The position numbers and the translations under genes were made by a program. From Kiloniellaceae bacterium (GTDB lineage: Bacteria > Pseudomonadota > Alphaproteobacteria > Kiloniellales > Kiloniellaceae), in the NCBI GenBank assembly GCA_028280915.1, contig JANQKX010000174.1, positions 1 through 19,088 on the forward strand: a stretch of DNA of 19,088 nt, given 5' to 3'. This document shows, piece by piece, positions 15,617 to 19,088 of the stretch (positions within the stretch are counted from its first letter, which is position 1; every line of letters starts with the position of its first letter). The notes beneath the pieces were generated by a model that saw only the letters and a list, made by a program, of their open reading frames with translations, searched no databases and was not told the DNA's origin.

Positions 15617-15644
15617 CCGAAGCCGACCGACCGGGATTTCGGCC
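15581..15644. terminator. Long inverted repeat between convergent permease and gapR genes
   Basis: The left arm is 15581-15596 (GGCCGAAG then CCGGTCGG). The right arm is 15627-15644 (CCGACCGG, then GAT, then TTCGGCC). The arms pair almost fully, with a small bulge, across a 30-base loop that contains the permease stop codon. GCCGAAGCCG also recurs directly at 15616-15625. The position suggests a bidirectional terminator, but no T-run is present. Confidence 0.4.
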
Positions 15645-15740
15645 AACTGGGAATCCGTCCATCGCGGTCAGGACCCGATGGCAACGCAGCTTGAGCCCTC
15701 GGGATCATCCATGAGGATTTGGGAAAGGTGGTGTGGCCTC

Positions 15741-15989
15741 CTATTCCGCCATACCGAGCGCGGCCTTGTAGAGGTCCAGGATGGCCTCTTGTTCCTGGCG
15801 GTCGTTGTTGTCCATTTTGCGCAGGCGCACGATCTGGCGCATGATCTTGGCGTCGAAGCCCTCGCCCTTGGCTTCCGCGTAGACCTCGCGGATATCGGCG
15901 GTCAGGGCTGCCTTTTCCTCTTCCAGACGCTCGATCCGTTCGATGAAGGACCGCAATCGATCCGCTCCGATGCCGCCCACATCAGCCAT
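15741..15989 (-). CDS. gapR: GapR family nucleoid-associated protein (DUF2312)
   Basis: An 82-residue DNA-binding protein of the DUF2312 family, defined by Caulobacter GapR. GapR binds AT-rich, overtwisted DNA ahead of replication and transcription and works with type II topoisomerases. The product has the family's opening helix DRLRSFIERIERLEEEKAAL and the signature block YAEAKGEGFDAKIMRQIVRLRK. It ends in a short helix typical of the family. The length is close to Caulobacter's. GGAG lies about 8 bases before the ATG. The family is essentially alphaproteobacterial, which makes this the best taxonomic marker here. It is the last gene of the minus-strand run, 155 bp from the DUF1244 gene, so it probably has its own promoter. 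Confidence 0.92.
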   Translation of the reverse strand: MADVGGIGADRLRSFIERIERLEEEKAALTADIREVYAEAKGEGFDAKIMRQIVRLRKMDNNDRQEQEAILDLYKAALGMAE

Positions 15990-16034
15990 TCTGCACTCTC
16001 CAGTTTGCTTGTTGTACCGTCCTAAGGGCCGCGC

Positions 16035-16068
16035 AGACTATCGCCCCGGCCATACCATGGCAATGGCC
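16035..16068 (-). promoter_or_regulatory. Possible gapR promoter overlapped by an inverted repeat
   Basis: On the minus strand TTGCCA (16058-16063, 5 of 6 matches to -35), a 17-base spacer, and TAGTCT (16035-16040, 3 of 6 to -10) precede gapR by about 50 bases. An inverted repeat GGCCAT...ATGGCC (16048-16068) covers the -35 box and could be a repressor site. Confidence 0.3.
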
Positions 16069-16092
16069 CCGAGGCCCCAAGAGCGGCAAAAC

Positions 16093-16101
16093 TTATCCAC
16101 A
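16093..16101 (+). promoter_or_regulatory. Single DnaA-box-like 9-mer upstream of gapR
   Basis: TTATCCACA matches the DnaA-box consensus exactly, about 105 bases upstream of the gapR start. It is isolated, so it is not an origin. It could let DnaA influence gapR, or be chance. Confidence 0.3.
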
Positions 16102-16144
16102 AGGACTGGATACTAGGTGGCGCCCGACGGATCGCCGGGCCCGG

Positions 16145-16447
16145 TCAGTCGTGCAGGTTCTTTTTGGCTTCCTCGTAGGCGGCCAGTTGCTCCTTGCTGG
16201 CCTCGGCCTGGAATTTGTCCTTCCATTCGCCGTAGGGCATGCCGTAGACGATTTCCCGGGCTTCTTCCAGGTCCATGGCCTGGCCCCGGTCCTCGGCGGC
16301 GGCCCGGTACCACTTGGAGAGGCAGTTGCGGCAAAAGCCGGCCAGGTTCATGAGGTCGATGTTCTGCACGTCGGTGCGATCGCGCAGGTGGTTGACCAAG
16401 CGGCGAAAGGCCGCGGCTTCCAATTCGGTCTGTGTCGGCTTGTCCAT
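16145..16447 (-). CDS. DUF1244 domain protein
   Basis: A 100-residue protein matching the DUF1244 family of small proteins common in alpha- and gammaproteobacteria. The recognisable core is FRRLVNHLRDRTDVQNIDLMNLAGFCRNCLSKW, with a Cys pair (Cys39, Cys42), followed by DLEEAREIVYGMPYGEWKDK. No enzymatic function is established for the family as far as I know; the Cys pair may bind metal. GAGGA lies 8 bases before the ATG. The gene sits between the carboxylate-amine ligase (112 bp upstream) and gapR, all on the minus strand. Confidence 0.9.
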   Translation of the reverse strand: MDKPTQTELEAAAFRRLVNHLRDRTDVQNIDLMNLAGFCRNCLSKWYRAAAEDRGQAMDLEEAREIVYGMPYGEWKDKFQAEASKEQLAAYEEAKKNLHD

Positions 16448-16559
16448 GCTTACATTCCTCTAATTTTCCCAATGGGCCCTGATTCCTTTGTCTGGGCGCC
16501 TTATTATGTTGGAGCACTGGGACCTTCGGGCAAGTGGGTCGCGATCGCAGGCGCCACTC

Positions 16560-17702
16560 CTATTTGGGCACGCTTTCTTTGATCAGGTCGTCCACCACCT
16601 CGTTCAGGGCCTCCTTCTTGTCGGCGCCGCGGGCCAGGGCCTCGTCAAAAATGGCCACCTGGCGATGGGCGCTGGTGCCCCGGGTCAAGATGTCCCGGGC
16701 GACTTTCACCTGATCCAGGCAGCCCAGGGCCAGGGCGGATTCCCGGCAGAGTTCCAACAGTTCCTCCAAGAGATCCGCGTAGGGCACGATCTGGCCGATG
16801 CCGAAGTCGATCAAGCCCTCGTCGAAGCCGTAGCGCTGGCTACGCCAGCGGTTTTCCTGGATCAGCATGTTGGAATAGGCCCGCCAGCGCTTGTTGTTGC
16901 GCTTCAGGGAATAGAGCATGTGCAAGAGACTGGTGTAGAGGGCAGCGATGGTGACGCTGTCCTCCACGCGGGTGCACACATCGGCGATGCGCACCTCAAG
17001 GGTGGGAAAACGCACCGAGGGGCGCACGTCCCACCACAGCTTGGAGCCGTCCTCGAGGACGCCGGCAGAGACCAGCACCTGTAAATGGCGCTGGTATTCC
17101 ACATAGCTGTCGAAGGACTGGGGCAGGCCCGTGCGCGGCAACTCCTGAAAAACGGCCAGGCGATAGGACTTCAGGCCGGTGTTTTCCCCCTTCCAGAAGG
17201 GCGACGAAGTGGAAAGGCACAGCAAGTGGGGCAGGAAATAGCTGATCTGCTGCATCAGATCGATGCGCAGCTCATCATCATCCAGGCCCACGTGCACGTG
17301 CATGCCACAGATCAACAGGCGCCGCGCCACCGCCTGCATATCCCGCGCCAGGGTATCATAGCGGCTCTTGGGGGTATGCTTTTGCACGTCCCAGGCGGCA
17401 AAGGGGTGGGTCGAGGCGGCGATGATCGCCAAGCCGTGGTCGGCCGCCACCTCCGCGACGGTGGAGCGCAGCAAGACCAATTCGTCGGCCGCCTGCTTGA
17501 TGGTGTCGCACTTGCTGGTGCCGACCTCGATCTGGGACTGCAGGAATTCGGGGCTGACCCGCCCTTCCAGGCGCTTTTCGCAGGTCTTCATGAGGTCGTC
17601 GGGCGCATCGACCACCAAGTCGCGGGTTTTGGGATCGACCAGGAGGTATTCCTCCTCGATGCCGATACTGAACGGCGGCTCCTTTATCAGTCCGTGTACC
17701 AT
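16560..17702 (-). CDS. YbdK-type carboxylate-amine ligase (GCS2 family)
   Basis: An ATP-dependent ligase related to glutamate-cysteine ligase. E. coli YbdK has weak gamma-glutamylcysteine synthetase activity, but the true product of most members is unknown. The N-terminus has the hallmark GIEEEYLLVD from about residue 14, then SQIEVGTSKC, and HVHVGLDD from His135, which belong to the metal/ATP site. The frame extends 10 codons further up, but ATG 17702 follows an excellent ribosome site (GGGAGGGG) and puts the EEE motif in its usual place, so I use it; the product is 380 residues. It lies 84 bp after the N-formylglutamate amidohydrolase gene on the same strand, suggesting shared glutamate or gamma-glutamyl chemistry. 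Confidence 0.9.
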   Translation of the reverse strand: MVHGLIKEPPFSIGIEEEYLLVDPKTRDLVVDAPDDLMKTCEKRLEGRVSPEFLQSQIEVGTSKCDTIKQAADELVLLRSTVAEVAADHGLAIIAASTHPFAAWDVQKHTPKSRYDTLARDMQAVARRLLICGMHVHVGLDDDELRIDLMQQISYFLPHLLCLSTSSPFWKGENTGLKSYRLAVFQELPRTGLPQSFDSYVEYQRHLQVLVSAGVLEDGSKLWWDVRPSVRFPTLEVRIADVCTRVEDSVTIAALYTSLLHMLYSLKRNNKRWRAYSNMLIQENRWRSQRYGFDEGLIDFGIGQIVPYADLLEELLELCRESALALGCLDQVKVARDILTRGTSAHRQVAIFDEALARGADKKEALNEVVDDLIKESVPK

Positions 17703-17757
17703 TTGCCCCTCCCTGCGCCGGTTTTTCCCCATGGCCCGCGCCGCTTTTGCCGTTGTA

Positions 17758-17786
17758 GAGCGATTTCGCTCCCGCTTGGCCCAAGC
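17758..17786 (-). terminator. Two tandem small hairpins just after the amidohydrolase stop
   Basis: GCTTG, loop GGC, CAAGC (part of a 13-bp palindrome at 17774-17786) is followed on the minus strand by GAGCGA, loop AA, TCGCTC (17758-17771). They begin at the base after the TAA stop. There is no T-run, so they may be partial terminators or RNA-stabilising elements between the two cotranscribed genes. Confidence 0.35.
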
Positions 17787-18608
17787 TTAGCCAGCGGCCG
17801 GCGGGATGAAAAGCGCGGGTTCCCGCAGCACCTCCCGGATAACCCCTTCCAGGATCTCCACCCAGGCATCGATCCCGCGATGGGTATCGATCAGATCCTG
17901 CCGCACCTCGATCAGGGCATTGGCGAAGCCATGGGCATCCGCGTGCACCTGCTGGGTATAGCCGTGCTGGTCCCGGCCGCTATAAGGCTCGTTATCGCCC
18001 ACGGTGATGCCCAGGGCGCGCAGCTTATCGATGAGCGGCAGGGGCAGGCGGGGGTCCTGGTTCCACAAGATGCCGATTTTCCACGGCCGCTCGAAGGAAT
18101 CCATCACCGGGGTGAAGGAATGCATGGATAGAACCGCCGGCGTAAATCCGGGGCGATCCATGGCGCTCAAGGTCGCTTCCACCGCCGCGTGATAGGGCTC
18201 GAAAAAGGCCTTGGTGCGGGCGGCACGGGCCCGGCTGCTCAGGTTCTGGTTGCCGGGCACCACCTGCCCGTCGCTGACCGCGGGGATGGATTCAGCATGG
18301 CCGAGGATTCGGTTGGGATCGATGACCAGGCGGGAAAATCCGCTGAGCACCGCCGGGGCGTCCAAGCAATCAGAGAGCTTGCGGGTAACCTCGCCGATGC
18401 CGATGTCCCAAGCGATATGCCGGCGCAAGGCCGCTTCATCCAGGCCCAGGTTGTTCAGGGCCCGCGGCACATAGCGGCTGGCATGGTCGCAAATCAGGAT
18501 CACGGGCGCCCGGCCGGTGACATTGCGCACCTCGAAGGGGGCCGGCTCGTCCGGGGCCAGAAGGTCCGCCGGGGCATCGTTTTCGGCTGATTCTTCCACT
18601 TCCAACAT
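17787..18608 (-). CDS. N-formylglutamate amidohydrolase family protein
   Basis: A 273-residue zinc-type amidohydrolase of the HutG/FGase family. Characterised members release glutamate and formate from N-formylglutamate, the last step of one histidine-degradation route. Motifs in order: ILICDHASRYVPRAL at 37-51, HIAWDIG at 64-70, RLVIDPNR at 93-100, SMHSFTP at 161-167, and a late ALIEVRQDLI. No other hut genes are present. Many genomes carry such proteins outside hut operons, so the natural substrate may be a different N-acyl or cyclic glutamate derivative. The ATG at 18608 lacks a strong ribosome site. The next gene downstream is the YbdK-type ligase. Confidence 0.9.
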   Translation of the reverse strand: MLEVEESAENDAPADLLAPDEPAPFEVRNVTGRAPVILICDHASRYVPRALNNLGLDEAALRRHIAWDIGIGEVTRKLSDCLDAPAVLSGFSRLVIDPNRILGHAESIPAVSDGQVVPGNQNLSSRARAARTKAFFEPYHAAVEATLSAMDRPGFTPAVLSMHSFTPVMDSFERPWKIGILWNQDPRLPLPLIDKLRALGITVGDNEPYSGRDQHGYTQQVHADAHGFANALIEVRQDLIDTHRGIDAWVEILEGVIREVLREPALFIPPAAG

Positions 18609-18758
18609 AAAAAATCCAACAACAGGTGATCAAATGGCCACGACGGCAATCCGCGGGATTGTTGCTCTGCAATACGCGGCCCTCCTCACGGGCCCCCCGG
18701 CGGGAGGCCCGGCACATCTGTGTTGCCAGAGGGCGTATCACGGGAACATACTGCCAAG
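18609..18758. promoter_or_regulatory. Divergent intergenic region with a perfect inverted repeat
   Basis: A 150-bp gap between the amidohydrolase and hydroxyproline epimerase genes. CAATCC, GCG, GGATTG (18647-18661) is a perfect 15-bp inverted repeat midway between the genes. A GC-rich GGGCC...GGCCC element follows near 18690-18710. The first is a good candidate for a regulator site; neither matches a motif I know. Confidence 0.35.
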
Positions 18759-19088
18759 ATGGAAAAGGTACCACCAAAAGATCAATCCGCACAGAGCCTT
18801 CGGCCAAATACCTTTTTTTGCGTCGACGGCCATACCTGCGGCAACCCGGTCCGTTTGGTGGCCGCCGGCGGGCCCGTGCTGCGGGGCAGCACCATGAGCG
18901 CGCGGCGGCAGGACTTTCTGGCCCGCTATGACTGGATTCGCCGGGGTCTCATGTTCGAGCCCCGGGGCCATGACATGATGTCCGGCGCCATTCTTTACCC
19001 CACGGAGCGGGCGGACTGCGACATCGGCGTCTTGTTTATCGAGACCAGCGGCTGTTTGCCCATGTGCGGCCACGGCACCATCGGCACG
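18759..19088 (+). CDS. 4-hydroxyproline 2-epimerase / proline racemase family (5' part)
   Basis: The first 110 codons of a PLP-independent racemase/epimerase, open to the window edge; family members are about 310-345 residues. TFFCVDGHTCGNPVRLV at 18-34 and FEPRGHDMMSGAI at 66-78 match the family. MCGHGTIG contains catalytic Cys103. The SGCLPMCGHGTIG context and the HTCGNPVR start favour 4-hydroxyproline 2-epimerase, the first step of hydroxyproline use, over proline racemase. The second catalytic Cys lies beyond the window, so the assignment is not final. The ATG at 18759 has only a weak ribosome site. Confidence 0.88.
   Translation, partial: MEKVPPKDQSAQSLRPNTFFCVDGHTCGNPVRLVAAGGPVLRGSTMSARRQDFLARYDWIRRGLMFEPRGHDMMSGAILYPTERADCDIGVLFIETSGCLPMCGHGTIGT

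Noticed and set aside
16093..16101. Replication origin at the DnaA box
   Set aside because: Only one exact box, no cluster of boxes, no AT-rich unwinding region and no origin-linked genes.

Overview
The window looks like about 19 kb of a GC-rich alphaproteobacterial chromosome. The strongest taxonomic clues are a DUF2312/GapR nucleoid protein next to a DUF1244 protein, and a fused indolepyruvate:ferredoxin oxidoreductase of about 1,160 residues. Most genes are conserved metabolic genes, interrupted by two stretches that look accessory. No rRNA, tRNA, CRISPR array or intact transposase was seen.

Layout: (1) 1-3564: an oligoendopeptidase F gene (minus strand, running off the left edge) is divergent from a long-chain acyl-CoA ligase gene (plus). 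(2) 3565-5913: an AT-richer insert-like block. It carries a promoter, a coiled-coil lipoprotein gene and a 43-codon gene on the minus strand. It is bounded on the right by a second, 95% identical copy of the last 234 bp of the acyl-CoA ligase gene. (3) 5935-8537: a UDP-glucuronate 4-epimerase-like gene and a Cys-type sulfatase gene, both minus. They may both act on cell-surface or sulfated sugars, but nothing in the sequence proves that they work together. (4) 8538-8896: a repeat-rich divergent control region. (5) 8897-12397: the fused 2-oxoacid:ferredoxin oxidoreductase. (6) 12470-14573: an AAA ATPase gene and an HNH endonuclease gene four bases apart, resembling the PtuA/PtuB pair of Septu anti-phage defence. 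(7) 14636-15616: a bile acid:sodium symporter/arsenic-resistance-type permease. (8) 15741-18608: a minus-strand run of N-formylglutamate amidohydrolase, YbdK-type carboxylate-amine ligase, DUF1244 protein and GapR. (9) From 18759: the start of a 4-hydroxyproline epimerase/proline racemase gene, cut by the right edge.

The two places most worth attention are the repeat-bounded lipoprotein plus small-protein block and the ATPase-HNH pair. In the ATPase gene the G+C content jumps from about 40% to about 60% part-way through. Several genes end in perfect or near-perfect hairpins at or beside the stop codon, with no T-run after them.
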